Both the position numbers and the translations under genes were made by a program. Under the pieces are notes generated by a model, which worked only from the letters and a program-made list of their open reading frames with translations, was not told the origin of the DNA and did no database searches. From assembly GCA_934621385.1 (NCBI GenBank), contig CAKTUI010000018.1, forward strand, positions 1 through 53,112: a DNA stretch of 53,112 bases, read 5' to 3'. This document shows positions 31,926 through 40,874 of the stretch, in pieces; position 1 is the first letter of the stretch; every line of letters begins with the position of its first letter. The DNA comes from an uncultured Kiritimatiellota bacterium. GTDB taxonomy: Bacteria > Verrucomicrobiota > Kiritimatiellia > RFP12 > UBA1067.

Positions 31926-33393
31926 AGTGGACCTGGGTTCGCTGGGTTCGTTCGATTTCACCCCGGACTGGGCGAAAAAGGACGCGGGTGTGACGGTCGG
32001 AAAGACACATTCCGACCGCCCGCCGCGCAGTTTTGACTCCGGCGAAAACGGTGAGAAGCGTCCTCCTCGGAATGACCGTAAGCCTTTCGCCAAGCGTCCG
32101 TTTGACCGCAAGTTCCCGCGTGGCGAGGGCCGTGGCGCGGCGAACGAGACGCGGGTGCGGATTGAGCCGCTGGATGCCGAAGTGAAGGTCCTGCCCGAGA
32201 CGAAGGCCCTCGGTACGATTATCCGAAAGCTGCAGCAGGACTACCACGCCTACAAGTTGAAGGACTTGGCCTATTTCTTCCTCGACAACCCCTCTTCGGT
32301 TTTGTTGCGCATTACGCCGCGTACGGATGTGAAACTGCACCAGTGCAAGGCGTGCGGCTTTGCATCGACCTCAGAGGAGGATGTGCTCGCGCACCTGCTC
32401 AGTGCCCATCTCGGTGATTATTACGAGATGAAGGAAGTCGAGTGCGAGCCGCCGAAGGGCAATTTCAGCTGTGTGGCGAAATGTGGGCTTTCGGGCGTTC
32501 TGCTTGGGCCGCCGAATGCGCATGAGTTCAATGCGACCGTTCGGGAGATGATTCGCACGCGCTACCCCGAAATGTCCGAAGAGCAGTATCGTTCGCACAT
32601 TGAGATGGTGCGCGATGCCGAGGCAATTGAGGAATGGCGCAAGAGCGCGACGAAGAAGGTCATCTTCGTCGCGAAAGGATCCGAATCCCCGACTCTGACG
32701 CGTGAGCAGGCCGAGAGCGAGTTCAAACGCACGATCCTCTCCTCGTTGATTGAACAGCCCAAGCATCTGATGATTACGGCCGAGATGGCATTGAAGACAC
32801 CGGCACGGCCCTTGCTCTTTGCCGTCAAGGACGCGCTCAAGACCGAGAACCAGGTTCCTCATGGGATGTGCTTTGCCTTGCGCGGCGCTTTTCATCACCG
32901 CAAGTTCCACTTCTTCCGGGCGAACGATGCGCATGGTCCTGAATTCGTCACCAGCATCGAATTGAAGGCGTTCGATACGGCCCATGCCATCCCCGAACTC
33001 GTGAAGGTTGCGACGTTTGTCGCGGAGCATCCCTGCGCACCGAAGGTTGACATTGCGCCCGATGCCGAGTCCGAGAAGCAGTTGACGTGGCTTGCCTCGA
33101 CGGGTCATGTCGTGGCCTTTACGAACGGCGTGTTTTCTGCCGTGGAAAAATTCCCGAAGTACGGTCCCCAGTGGCAGAAATGGAAAAAGGCGAAGCCTGC
33201 GGTCGAAAAGCCGGCGGGAGACGCGCCCACCGTTGAGCCAACGCAGGAGAATGCGTCGGCGGAGCCTGCGGCCACATCGGCGTGTGAAGAGGATGTGAAG
33301 GTTGAGGGTTCGGCAGTTGCTGCGACGGAGACCCTCGAAGAGAAGAAAGAAGAGACAATTAAAGATGAAGCTTCCACTCAGTTGGCTGAATGA
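31903..33393 (+). CDS. Conserved-looking C2H2 zinc-finger protein of unknown function
   Basis: I do not recognise a named family. The 496-residue protein has a disordered, Arg/Lys/Pro-rich N-terminus (~30-80: DRKPFAKRPFDRKFPRGEGR), typical of nucleic-acid binding. A helical region follows. A C2H2 finger CKACGFAST...HLLSAH has C148, C151, H164 and H169 (C-x2-C-x12-H-x4-H). A second Cys pair, CVAKC (190-194), precedes GLSGVLLGPPNAH. The last ~90 residues are Glu/Ala/Pro-rich and low-complexity. The position between a tRNA-modifying enzyme and a tRNA synthetase, and the basic N-terminus, suggest RNA binding. The start is leaderless-type: ATG eight bases after a -10, no ribosome binding site. It overlaps dusB by 23 and pheT by 29 bases. 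Confidence 0.65.
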   Translation: METEETAKVDLGSLGSFDFTPDWAKKDAGVTVGKTHSDRPPRSFDSGENGEKRPPRNDRKPFAKRPFDRKFPRGEGRGAANETRVRIEPLDAEVKVLPETKALGTIIRKLQQDYHAYKLKDLAYFFLDNPSSVLLRITPRTDVKLHQCKACGFASTSEEDVLAHLLSAHLGDYYEMKEVECEPPKGNFSCVAKCGLSGVLLGPPNAHEFNATVREMIRTRYPEMSEEQYRSHIEMVRDAEAIEEWRKSATKKVIFVAKGSESPTLTREQAESEFKRTILSSLIEQPKHLMITAEMALKTPARPLLFAVKDALKTENQVPHGMCFALRGAFHHRKFHFFRANDAHGPEFVTSIELKAFDTAHAIPELVKVATFVAEHPCAPKVDIAPDAESEKQLTWLASTGHVVAFTNGVFSAVEKFPKYGPQWQKWKKAKPAVEKPAGDAPTVEPTQENASAEPAATSACEEDVKVEGSAVAATETLEEKKEETIKDEASTQLAE

Positions 33394-35803
33394 GTACGTC
33401 AAGGTTGACGATATTGAACCGAAGGAACTGGCCGAACGCTTGACCCGTGCGGGGTTGCAGGTTGAGTCCATCGAGACGATTGGCGGTACGCCGCTTTCCG
33501 ATGACTTTGTCGTCGTTGAGGTCGTCGAGTGCGAGATGCATCCTGATTCTGACCATCTGCACGTGTGCAAGGTCTCCGATGGGACGACGGACTATCAGGT
33601 CGTCTGCGGGGCACCGAACTGCCGAAAGGGCATCAAGACCGCGTTCGCAAAGATTGGGGCAATCATTCCCGATGGGGGCTTCAAGATCAAGAAAGGCAAG
33701 CTGCGCGGCGTCGAGTCGTTCGGCATGTGCTGCTCGTTTAGGGAGCTTGGCCTTGAGGGCGGGCACGACGGCATCATCGAATTCCCCGCAGAAACGCCGA
33801 CGGGTGCTTTCGTTCGTGATGCGGTTGGAGCCGAGAAGCCGGAGGTTGTCTTCGACATTGAGGTCACCTGGAATCGTCCGGATGCCCTGAGCGTGATTGG
33901 CCTGGCCCGCGAATTCGGTGCCATTCTCCATCGTGAGGTGAAACTCCCATCCGTTGATTTCACCGTCTGTGATGTGCCGGTCGAGTCGGAAGTCAAGGTT
34001 GTTGTGGAAGATGCGGTCAAGTGTCCGCGCTATACGGCCCGCGTCATCACGTCCGTCGAGGATGGTCCGTCTCCCGAATGGATGCGCAAGCGTCTTGAAC
34101 TTTGCGGGATGCGCTCCCTCGGCCTGATCGTTGACATCACGAATTATGTGATGCTTGAACTGGGGCAGCCGCTTCACGCCTTTGACCATACGAAACTGAA
34201 GGACCGCACGATCGTCGTGCGCACGGCGCACGAGGGCGAGACGATGCGGACGCTGGACGGCGTTGAACGCAAGCTCGATCCGTCCATGCTGATGATCTGC
34301 GATGCTGAAAAGCCGAATGCCGTTGCGGGCATTATGGGTGGCGAGGAAAGTGAGATTGCTGACGGGACGAAGAGCGTCATGCTGGAGTCCGCGCTCTTTG
34401 AGTGCACGTCGACGAAATTCACGGCGACCAAACTTGGACTGGCGACGGAGTCCTCCTATCGCTACATTCGTGGCGTGGACAAGGACCTGGCCGATTTCGC
34501 GAGCCGCCGCGCCGCGCATTTGCTTCAGAAGTATGGAAAGGCGACTGTCGCAACGGGCGTTGTCGATGTCGACAACCGCGTGGTCACAGTGGGTGAGGAT
34601 GGTGCAGGGCTTCTGAATCAGGATGTCGCCCTCAACTTTGACCGGGCGCGTCGCCTGATCGGCATTGGCATCGACAATGGGACGATGGTGGAGATTCTTT
34701 CGTCGCTTGGTCTTCAGCCACGCCTCGGGGATGGTGCGGATGTCGCGTCGCTTGAGTCCGTCAGCTTTGGCATTCCGTCATGGCGGTACGATCTGACGCT
34801 GGAGGCGGACTTGGTGGAGGAAATCGCCCGCATCTACGGTCTGGACAACATTCCCGACACGATGCCGTCCGCGCCCTCCGTTTCCACCTTGGATGACGCG
34901 CCGTTCCGGGCGAAGGTCCGCGTCCGCGAGGTTTGCACGGCACTCGGCTTCACCGAGGCGATGCACTATTCATTCCTTTCGAAGAAGGAGTTGGACGACT
35001 TTGACGGTCGCCCCTCGTCGGTTGAGAACCGCCTGGCACTCCCCGATCCCGTGTCGGCCGAATATGGCTTCATGCGCGACAGTCTTCTGCCGCAGATGAT
35101 GGATTCCCTTGGCCGCAATGCGTCCCATCAGCTGGAGAGTGCGCTTCTGTTTGAGATCGGGAAGGTCTTCACGAAGGAGCCGAGCGAGAAGGAGATGCTG
35201 GCGCTCGGTTTCGTCGGGCCGGTTGGCCGTGAATCTCTCCGTCGGCGCGTGGCCGTTTCGGAGGAAGACGCCGTCCTCTGGTTGAAGGGTGCCGTCGAGG
35301 AACTGATTGCCAAGTTGCATGCTGGTCACCTGGAATTTGTCGCGTCGGATCATCCGGCCTTCGTGCCGGGCGCGGCACTTTCGGTCAAGTTGAACGGTCG
35401 TCCCATTGGTGTTCTGGGTGCGCTTTCGGCCAAATTGCGCCATCCGTATCGCCTGACGACACAGATGGCCCTTTGTGAACTGGAACTGAAGCCCCTGCTG
35501 AAGCGGACGGATGTCCTCGGCAAGGTTTCGGCTGTGCCGCAGTTCCCGCTCGTTCGTCGCGATGTCGCCATCGTCGCCAAGAAGGAGATTTCGCATGAGA
35601 CGATCGTTCGGACGATTCGGAAGAACGGCGGAAAGGAACTCGTGAATGTCACGCTCTTTGATACGTTCAAGGATTCCCGTGCCTATTCGCTTGAGTTCCG
35701 TGCCGAGAATCGGACGCTGACGGATGAGGAGGTCGGCAGGGCCTTCCAGCGGATTGTCGAAGCCCTCAAGGCGACCGCTGGTGTTGAAGTGAGGGAAAAC
35801 TGA
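33365..35803 (+). CDS. pheT: Phenylalanyl-tRNA synthetase beta subunit
   Basis: PheT pairs with PheS to charge tRNA-Phe. Domains in order are the N-terminal MKLPLSWLNEYV, the EMAP-type tRNA-binding domain (~39-150, PDSDHLHVCKVSDG and VCGAPN), B3/B4 editing (~210-380, RCLGLIVDITNYVMLE-like: RSLGLIVDITNYVMLELGQP), and B5 (~400-480). These are followed by the catalytic-like core (YGLDNIPDTMPSAP) and the C-terminal FDX-ACB anticodon domain (~715-812, PQFPLVRRDVAIV, SYSLEFRAENRT-like: AYSLEFRAENRTLTDEEV). The length of 812 residues is normal. pheS is not in this window, unlike the usual pheST pair. The ATG at 33365 lies within the preceding gene. Confidence 0.95.
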   Translation: MKLPLSWLNEYVKVDDIEPKELAERLTRAGLQVESIETIGGTPLSDDFVVVEVVECEMHPDSDHLHVCKVSDGTTDYQVVCGAPNCRKGIKTAFAKIGAIIPDGGFKIKKGKLRGVESFGMCCSFRELGLEGGHDGIIEFPAETPTGAFVRDAVGAEKPEVVFDIEVTWNRPDALSVIGLAREFGAILHREVKLPSVDFTVCDVPVESEVKVVVEDAVKCPRYTARVITSVEDGPSPEWMRKRLELCGMRSLGLIVDITNYVMLELGQPLHAFDHTKLKDRTIVVRTAHEGETMRTLDGVERKLDPSMLMICDAEKPNAVAGIMGGEESEIADGTKSVMLESALFECTSTKFTATKLGLATESSYRYIRGVDKDLADFASRRAAHLLQKYGKATVATGVVDVDNRVVTVGEDGAGLLNQDVALNFDRARRLIGIGIDNGTMVEILSSLGLQPRLGDGADVASLESVSFGIPSWRYDLTLEADLVEEIARIYGLDNIPDTMPSAPSVSTLDDAPFRAKVRVREVCTALGFTEAMHYSFLSKKELDDFDGRPSSVENRLALPDPVSAEYGFMRDSLLPQMMDSLGRNASHQLESALLFEIGKVFTKEPSEKEMLALGFVGPVGRESLRRRVAVSEEDAVLWLKGAVEELIAKLHAGHLEFVASDHPAFVPGAALSVKLNGRPIGVLGALSAKLRHPYRLTTQMALCELELKPLLKRTDVLGKVSAVPQFPLVRRDVAIVAKKEISHETIVRTIRKNGGKELVNVTLFDTFKDSRAYSLEFRAENRTLTDEEVGRAFQRIVEALKATAGVEVREN

Positions 35804-35949
35804 TTTGTACGGCGTGGGTCCTGTGTTGCACGCGGATTCAGCAGAAATTTCTTCGACCGACATCTAATTGAGGGGCTTCGGCCTCACATGTGGAACGACG
35901 GGTTCCGGGGATTCTGTGTTACGGCAATGTGGGACTTCTTTCTTTCGGT

Positions 35950-36852
35950 ATGATGAGACTCTTCGCAGGACTGGTTTTTACGGCACTTTCGGTTGCCTCC
36001 TTGGTGGCGGCAGATTTGTCGGTTCCGTTTGAAGTTGCGAAGGCTCTCAAGGTGACGCGAGGAAAAACCTTTCGGCAGGGACTCGCGTTTGTGGATGGTC
36101 GCTACATTCCACCGCCCTATGTGGTCGAACGTTATGGAAATGCCCTTCGCATTAATGACATTCAGGTCACGGGGCAGTTGATTCCATGGTCCGACTTCCT
36201 GCGGACGCAGGAGGGAGCGGTCGTAACGACGGAGGTCAAGCCGGCGGAGCCGGTGCCAACCGTTGCACCCGAACCAGAGCCGGAGCCGATTCCCGAGCCG
36301 GAGTCTGGGGTGGATGTCTCGGACTGGGATGATCCGCTGGCCGATCTGTTTGCCGACGAGGAGCCATCAGGCGGGGCGAAGAAAGCCAAAAAGAAGAAAA
36401 AGGCGGTTTCGCGGCCGAAGCCGCGTCCTCAGCCCAAGCCCGTCGTCAAGACACCGACCGTCGTGAAGAAGGTCGAGTTGAACGGAGATTTTGTGCTCAA
36501 CGATCGTGCAAAAGCGCTCGTTGATCGAATCAATCAGCAACGCACACAGGTCGATGCGGCCCTTCGCAACGGCGGCTTCATCTGTTTCGGCACGGCCTAT
36601 TCACGCGTGAGCGGCGATCAGGGCGCGGCGAAGCGGCTTCTCGATAAGTTGCCTGAAGTGATGAAGAACAATTCCGATCAGGAGAATTTTGTCGCGTCTG
36701 CGCGGGCGAGCGGCCTCGGATTCCTTCCGGAGCCGGTGCTTGTGGATTTGTTCCGTAATCGACTGGATTACGTTAAGTTGGTTGAACTGCGGCGGAAACG
36801 CGCCGAAAAGGAACGAATGGATAACCTCCTGAAGGAGTCTGGCGGTCTTTAA
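35950..36852 (+). CDS. Exported protein with Pro/Glu-rich and Lys-rich linker
   Basis: I do not recognise a family. A signal peptide (MMRLFAGLVFTALSVASLVAA) is followed by a ~70-residue globular part including YIPPPYVVERYGNALRINDIQV. Next is an acidic PEPEPEPIPEPE stretch, then KKAKKKKKAVSRPKPRPQPKP, and finally a helical C-terminal ~120 residues (VELNGDFVLNDRAKALVDRINQQ onwards). The charged Pro-rich middle resembles periplasm-spanning TonB-like linkers. ATGs at 35950 and 35953 are both possible; neither has a strong ribosome binding site. It is separated from pheT by ~146 bases with no clear terminator. Its stop codon overlaps the convergent tilS stop. Confidence 0.6.
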   Translation: MMRLFAGLVFTALSVASLVAADLSVPFEVAKALKVTRGKTFRQGLAFVDGRYIPPPYVVERYGNALRINDIQVTGQLIPWSDFLRTQEGAVVTTEVKPAEPVPTVAPEPEPEPIPEPESGVDVSDWDDPLADLFADEEPSGGAKKAKKKKKAVSRPKPRPQPKPVVKTPTVVKKVELNGDFVLNDRAKALVDRINQQRTQVDAALRNGGFICFGTAYSRVSGDQGAAKRLLDKLPEVMKNNSDQENFVASARASGLGFLPEPVLVDLFRNRLDYVKLVELRRKRAEKERMDNLLKESGGL

Positions 36853-37535
36853 TCGGCACAGATTTCGCTGGATTGCCTGAGAAGGCGGCAGACGGTCGCG
36901 ATGTGTTCAATGACCTTGGGGTCGTAGGCCTCCTCTAAGAAGGGAATGATTCGATGCCGAATCTTGTTCCGCTCGATGGTGGTGTCGTCGTTTGAGGCAT
37001 CCTCACGCCACTCCTCGCCATACTTCTGCAAGTAGGCGCGAAGTTCGGTATCGCGGCACCCGAGAAGGGGGCGGACGAAGCGGATGTCGCCCACGCGGGA
37101 GACTTCACGGATGCCGGCGAGTCCTTCGGGGCCCGAGGTCCGTCGAATGCGCATGAGGAACGTTTCGGCGAGGTCGTCCATGTGGTGCCCTGTGGCAATG
37201 GCATCGAGTTTCAGTCCTTTCATGCACTTTTCAAAGAATGCAAGGCGAACCCTTCGGGCGGCCATTTCAATCGATTCGCCGCGCTTCTTGACAACTTTCG
37301 CATGAATGCCCTTGAAGGGGATGCCGAGCCGGGCGGCCAGTTTTTTGACAAATTGGTATTCCTCCTTCGATTCGGGACGAAGCCCATGGTCGACATGAAG
37401 GACGACAAAGCGCGTGGACGCATTCTTCTTGTGCCCACCCTTGGTGAGCAGAAAGGCCAAGGCAACGGAGTCGGAACCGCCGCTGACGGCAAGCCCGATC
37501 CGCCCCGGTGGAAGAATGGCACGATTGATTCGCAT
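36849..37535 (-). CDS. tilS: tRNA(Ile)-lysidine synthetase, short form
   Basis: TilS converts C34 of tRNA-Ile (CAU anticodon) to lysidine, so that AUA is read as isoleucine. The PP-loop ATPase motif LAVSGGSDSVALAFLL is followed by VLHVDHGLRPES, TGHHMDDLAETFLMRI and the conserved WREDASNDDTTIERNKIRHRIIP. At 228 residues it is the minimal N-terminal type, lacking the C-terminal substrate-binding domains of the E. coli enzyme. The ATG at 37535 is seven bases after the -10 with no ribosome binding site, so it is predicted to be leaderless. It converges on the upstream exported-protein gene with overlapping stop codons. Confidence 0.92.
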   Translation of the reverse strand: MRINRAILPPGRIGLAVSGGSDSVALAFLLTKGGHKKNASTRFVVLHVDHGLRPESKEEYQFVKKLAARLGIPFKGIHAKVVKKRGESIEMAARRVRLAFFEKCMKGLKLDAIATGHHMDDLAETFLMRIRRTSGPEGLAGIREVSRVGDIRFVRPLLGCRDTELRAYLQKYGEEWREDASNDDTTIERNKIRHRIIPFLEEAYDPKVIEHIATVCRLLRQSSEICAD

Positions 37536-37542
37536 AGGGGGT

Positions 37543-37551
37543 ATTGTACCA
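37543..37551 (-). promoter_or_regulatory. Leaderless-type extended -10 promoter of tilS
   Basis: On the minus strand TGGTACAAT (hexamer 37548 to 37543) is followed after seven bases by the tilS ATG. Confidence 0.6.
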
Positions 37552-37613
37552 CAAATGACGAGCGGTTGAGGTCGGATTTTTGTCGGGTCCGCTTTGCAAG
37601 TCCAAGCCGAAAC

Positions 37614-37622
37614 TGCTATAAT
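37614..37622 (+). promoter_or_regulatory. Extended -10 promoter of the GH78 gene
   Basis: TGCTATAAT (hexamer 37617-37622) lies 86 bases before the rhamnosidase ATG, so this transcript has a long leader, unlike the divergent tilS. Confidence 0.6.
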
Positions 37623-37650
37623 GTCGCCCTAAAGAAGATTCGTCACATGG

Positions 37651-37678
37651 GATTGCGCAATGGGTTGTTGCGCCAATC
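37651..37678 (+). promoter_or_regulatory. Stem-loop in the GH78 leader
   Basis: GATTGCGCAA (37651-37660) pairs with TTGCGCCAATC (37668-37678) with one bulged C and a seven-base loop. It ends about 30 bases before the start codon. The TTGCGCAA centre resembles the core of palindrome array A. Confidence 0.35.
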
Positions 37679-37708
37679 GCTGGAAGGCGGAGTGGAAAGG
37701 AAGACAAG

Positions 37709-40165
37709 ATGAAGCGCGGTTTAGTTCTTTTGGTCATGGTTCTTGCCCTTGGCGGGCGTGCGGAGTGGACGGGTGCGGAATTCGTGTCCGTGCCACGGGC
37801 ACTGAACGGATATTCGGCGGATGCGACATCGGCGTTTCTGCGTTCGGTCGTTAATGCGCGGACGGTCGAGCGGGCCGTTTTGCGAACGACGGCATTGGGT
37901 GTTTACGAGGCCTATGTCAACGGTGCGCCGACGGAGGGGTTCCTGAAGCCCGGCTTCACGCATGTCTATCGTCGCCGGCTGGAGACCGCGGCGGATGTGA
38001 CCTCGCTCTGGCGTTGTGCGGCCGGGGCGACGAATGTCCTCGCGGCACTTGTGACGCGGGGCTGGTGGCGCGACCAGATTAACGGGCGGCGCGGACGCGA
38101 TACGGGATTTCGCGGCATTTTGAAACTTCGCTACACAGACGGTAGCACCGAAACGGTCGTCACGGATGGCTCTTGGATCGGTGGTTATGCGGGGCCGGTG
38201 GTGGACGCGGCGATTTTTGATGGCGAGGTCTACGATGCACGCATTTCAACGGAGTGGATGAAGTCTGGTCGTGCGCCGGCGGACTTCCGTCCTGTCAACA
38301 TCTGCCGCGAGGACGTGGGTGTCATTACGCCGATGGGGGCGAAGGCCGTCGCCCTGCGTGAGGATTTGGCAATGAAACCCGTTCGCGCATGGGCCTGGAA
38401 AGGGGGCGATGGTGCGAGTGACGCGGCATTTGGAACGGTTCGGACGCTTCGTTCGTATACGGGCGAGGTGCCCCTGACGCTTGCTCCTGGCGAGACGCTG
38501 GTCGTTGATTTCGGGCAGAATGCAGCGGCTGTGCCGCGCTTCACGGCCTCTGCTGCACGTGGCGTGACGGTGACGATGTATCCGGCCGAAATGCTGAACG
38601 ATGCGCAGGGACTCAAGAACCGCGGATGCGACGGGCCGGAGGGGAGCGTCTACCGGGCGAATTTGCGTAGTGCCCGGGCGCGTGCGGCCTACATATTCGC
38701 CGGCGAGGGGGCGGAGACCTATATGACGCGGTTTTCCTATTTTGGCTATCGCTACGTGTCGATTGTCGCCGATGGCGAGGTGGCGTTCCAGTCGCTGGCA
38801 TCCGTTCCGGTCTCGTCTGTCACGGCTCCGATGGAGAACGGCTCAATTGAGACGGGCGACAAATCCCTGAACCGCTTCATTGCGAATGTGACATGGGGAA
38901 TGCGCTCGAACTACCTGTCCGTCCCGACGGACTGTCCCCAGCGTGACGAGCGTCTGGGGTGGACGGCTGACACGCAGGTTTTCGCGCCAACGGCACTTTA
39001 CCTGGCCGATTGTGGTGACTTCCTGAATGCCTGGATGAACGACCTCGTCGATTCACAGCACGCACGCGGCTCCTATCCGTCCGTTGCACCGCTTGCGCAG
39101 TACGGCAACGAGGGCCCGCGCATCGGCTGGGCTGATGCGGGTGTCGTCGTTCCCTGGTCGGTCTGGCGGCATACGGGCAAGACGGACATCATCGCAGCGC
39201 ATTGGGATTCGATGATGCGCTTCATCCGCTACATTGACGAGTCGAAGTACCGTACGACTTGGGGCGATTACCAGTATGCGGATTGGTTGTCGTTCGAGCC
39301 GATGGAGACGTGCCGCGACGGCTATTGGAGTTGCCGCGATCCAAAGGTCTTTTCCTGGTGGAACTACCTTGGCGCGTGCTATTGGCGGCAGGATGCGCTT
39401 CAGATGGCGGAAATGGCGCGGGCAATCGGTCGCACGGACGATGCGGACTGGTGCGCGGCAAGTGCCGAGCGGGCACTCCGCTATGTGCGTACGATGCTGG
39501 TGGATGGCCGCCTGCCGGAAGCCTTCCGCACCTTCCAGACGGCGAATCTCTTCGCACTCCGACTGGGCGTCTTTACGGATGCGTCACGGGCGGCCGAGGC
39601 CAAGGCGACGCTTCTGAAGTCCATCGCCGATCGCGGGAACTGCCTGGCGACGGGTTTCCTCGGCACATCGTTTATTCTGGACGAACTGACCGACCTCGGT
39701 GAGGTCTCGACGGCCTATTCGCTTCTGCTCAACCACGGCTTTCCGAGTTGGCTTTATTCGGTTGACCAGGGCGCGACAACGGTTTGGGAGCGCTGGAACA
39801 GTTACACGAAGAAGGATGGCTTCGGCTTCGTCGGCATGAACAGTTTCAATCATTATGCCTACGGGGCGGTTCTGGCGTGGCTCTATCGGACGGCGGCTGG
39901 CATCGCCCCCGATTCGAAGGCGCCGGGATTTCGAAATGTGATCATGTCACCCAAGCCCGACCGTCGGCTGGGCTACCTGAAAGCATCCTATCGCACACCG
40001 TTCGGTCGCATTGAAAGCGCGTGGCGATATGAGGGTGCGACATGGATTTGGACTTTCACGCTTCCGGAAGGCGTGACCGCCGATGTCATCCTGCCGGGTG
40101 AGACGCATACAACGCGCTACACGGCAGGTGTCCATCAGGTGGTGACACCTTGCGATGGCTTGTAA
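37709..40165 (+). CDS. Secreted alpha-L-rhamnosidase (GH78)
   Basis: GH78 enzymes release terminal L-rhamnose from plant glycosides, pectin side chains or bacterial glycans. The 818-residue protein has a signal peptide (MKRGLVLLVMVLALGGRA). An N-terminal beta-sandwich domain (~50-200) shows ALGVYEAYVNGAPTEGFLKPG, and a second sandwich holds VVDFGQN. The (alpha/alpha)6 catalytic barrel begins with NYLSVPTDCPQRDERLGWTAD (D408-D421), the family's key acidic motif. A short C-terminal sandwich ends the protein (GYLKASYRTPFGRIESAWRYEG). It lacks the C-terminal GFxIxIR ending of the two large secreted proteins. AGGAAG precedes the ATG. It is a single-gene unit. Confidence 0.9.
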   Translation: MKRGLVLLVMVLALGGRAEWTGAEFVSVPRALNGYSADATSAFLRSVVNARTVERAVLRTTALGVYEAYVNGAPTEGFLKPGFTHVYRRRLETAADVTSLWRCAAGATNVLAALVTRGWWRDQINGRRGRDTGFRGILKLRYTDGSTETVVTDGSWIGGYAGPVVDAAIFDGEVYDARISTEWMKSGRAPADFRPVNICREDVGVITPMGAKAVALREDLAMKPVRAWAWKGGDGASDAAFGTVRTLRSYTGEVPLTLAPGETLVVDFGQNAAAVPRFTASAARGVTVTMYPAEMLNDAQGLKNRGCDGPEGSVYRANLRSARARAAYIFAGEGAETYMTRFSYFGYRYVSIVADGEVAFQSLASVPVSSVTAPMENGSIETGDKSLNRFIANVTWGMRSNYLSVPTDCPQRDERLGWTADTQVFAPTALYLADCGDFLNAWMNDLVDSQHARGSYPSVAPLAQYGNEGPRIGWADAGVVVPWSVWRHTGKTDIIAAHWDSMMRFIRYIDESKYRTTWGDYQYADWLSFEPMETCRDGYWSCRDPKVFSWWNYLGACYWRQDALQMAEMARAIGRTDDADWCAASAERALRYVRTMLVDGRLPEAFRTFQTANLFALRLGVFTDASRAAEAKATLLKSIADRGNCLATGFLGTSFILDELTDLGEVSTAYSLLLNHGFPSWLYSVDQGATTVWERWNSYTKKDGFGFVGMNSFNHYAYGAVLAWLYRTAAGIAPDSKAPGFRNVIMSPKPDRRLGYLKASYRTPFGRIESAWRYEGATWIWTFTLPEGVTADVILPGETHTTRYTAGVHQVVTPCDGL

Positions 40166-40190
40166 GGGGCGCGGGACATTCCTCTATAAT
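40160..40190 (+). promoter_or_regulatory. Candidate promoter reading into palindrome array C
   Basis: TTGTAA (40160-40165) and TATAAT (40185-40190) are separated by 19 bases just after the rhamnosidase stop. No supported gene lies downstream for almost 700 bases, so a transcript would run through array C and repeat R2. Confidence 0.35.
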
Positions 40191-40339
40191 AAGGTATAGG
40201 CGCGTGGCGTGTGCATGGGCGTTCCTTTCGGGTTGTGTTCGTTTTGTTCGGCACCCGATGGGGGCACTGTTGAGGAAGTCGCGGCGGGACGCAAAAGCGT
40301 TACCTCAGTCGGATTCCGTCCCGATGCCGGGCACGGGGC

Positions 40340-40449
40340 CGTTTAATGCCCATTGGAGTACTTTCCTTCGGGCATTGGAGTACTTTCTAATGCCCATCAG
40401 AAATTTTTCCGACGGGCATCGGAATTCCGTCCGACGGGCATCGGAAATT
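40340..40449 (+). repeat. Palindrome array C: five 22-bp tandem units with inverted centres
   Basis: Units start at 40340, 40362, 40384, 40406 and 40428 with an exact 22-bp period. Unit 4 shows TTTCCGACGGGCATCGGAA, with TTCCGA/TCGGAA arms around CGGGCA. Centres are TGCCCA in units 1 and 3 and CGGGCA in units 2, 4 and 5, nearly reverse complements of each other. Arms change together (TTTCT with AGAAA in unit 3), which keeps the palindrome. Confidence 0.85.
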
Positions 40450-40525
40450 CGCCGCGAGGAATTGAACCACGGAATACACTGAAAACACGGAAAGGCGAAG
40501 GGTGGAAGTTCGCTTGGGAGCGGCG

Positions 40526-40863
40526 GAGCGCAGAAGGACGGGGAAAGCCCCACCGCGTAGGCGTTCTGAAGGCGCAGGCGCGGCAGTTTGGGCGGCCTGC
40601 CGGACGGAAGGCCGGCAAGACCATCTGCCGCGGGGTGCCTGTGGTCGGTCTGCCCTTCCTCTCGGGCGAGTGGGTGAGCGCGAAGTGCCGCGAGTGAGGT
40701 CTTCCACGGGGTGCCACCGTATGAGTTGTTTTGTCCGCAACCAACGGTAACCGCCGAGGCAAGGCAGGCTAAGAAGTCTTTGTTGTCTAAGCGTGAGAGG
40801 TGAGCGCAACCGTGGAAGCCGAGACCGAGCGGCAGCTTCGCGCAAATCCACGAGCAAGCGGTT
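40526..40863 (+). repeat. Dispersed repeat R2, copy 1 (~338 bp)
   Basis: This matches 45681-46027 over its whole length with scattered substitutions and small indels. Shared blocks include AAAGCCCCACCGCGTAGGCG, CTTCCACGGGGTGCCACCGT and GTGAGAGGTGAGCGCAACCG. It contains an almost perfect inverted repeat (GGCCTGCCG 40594-40602 with CGGAAGGCC 40605-40613). The right end stops at the rnc -10 region. Upstream (40464-40500) is a degenerate ACCACGGAATACACTG-type sequence also seen before copy 2. Confidence 0.8.
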
Positions 40864-40865
40864 TG

Positions 40866-40874
40866 TGGTAAAAT
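40866..40874 (+). promoter_or_regulatory. Leaderless-type extended -10 promoter of rnc
   Basis: TGGTAAAAT (hexamer 40869-40874) is followed after eight bases by the rnc ATG. Bases upstream of the -10 belong to repeat R2. Confidence 0.6.

Noticed and set aside
40150..40482. 110-codon frame over array C
   Set aside because: The 22-bp units are not a multiple of three and the peptide simply follows the DNA repeat.
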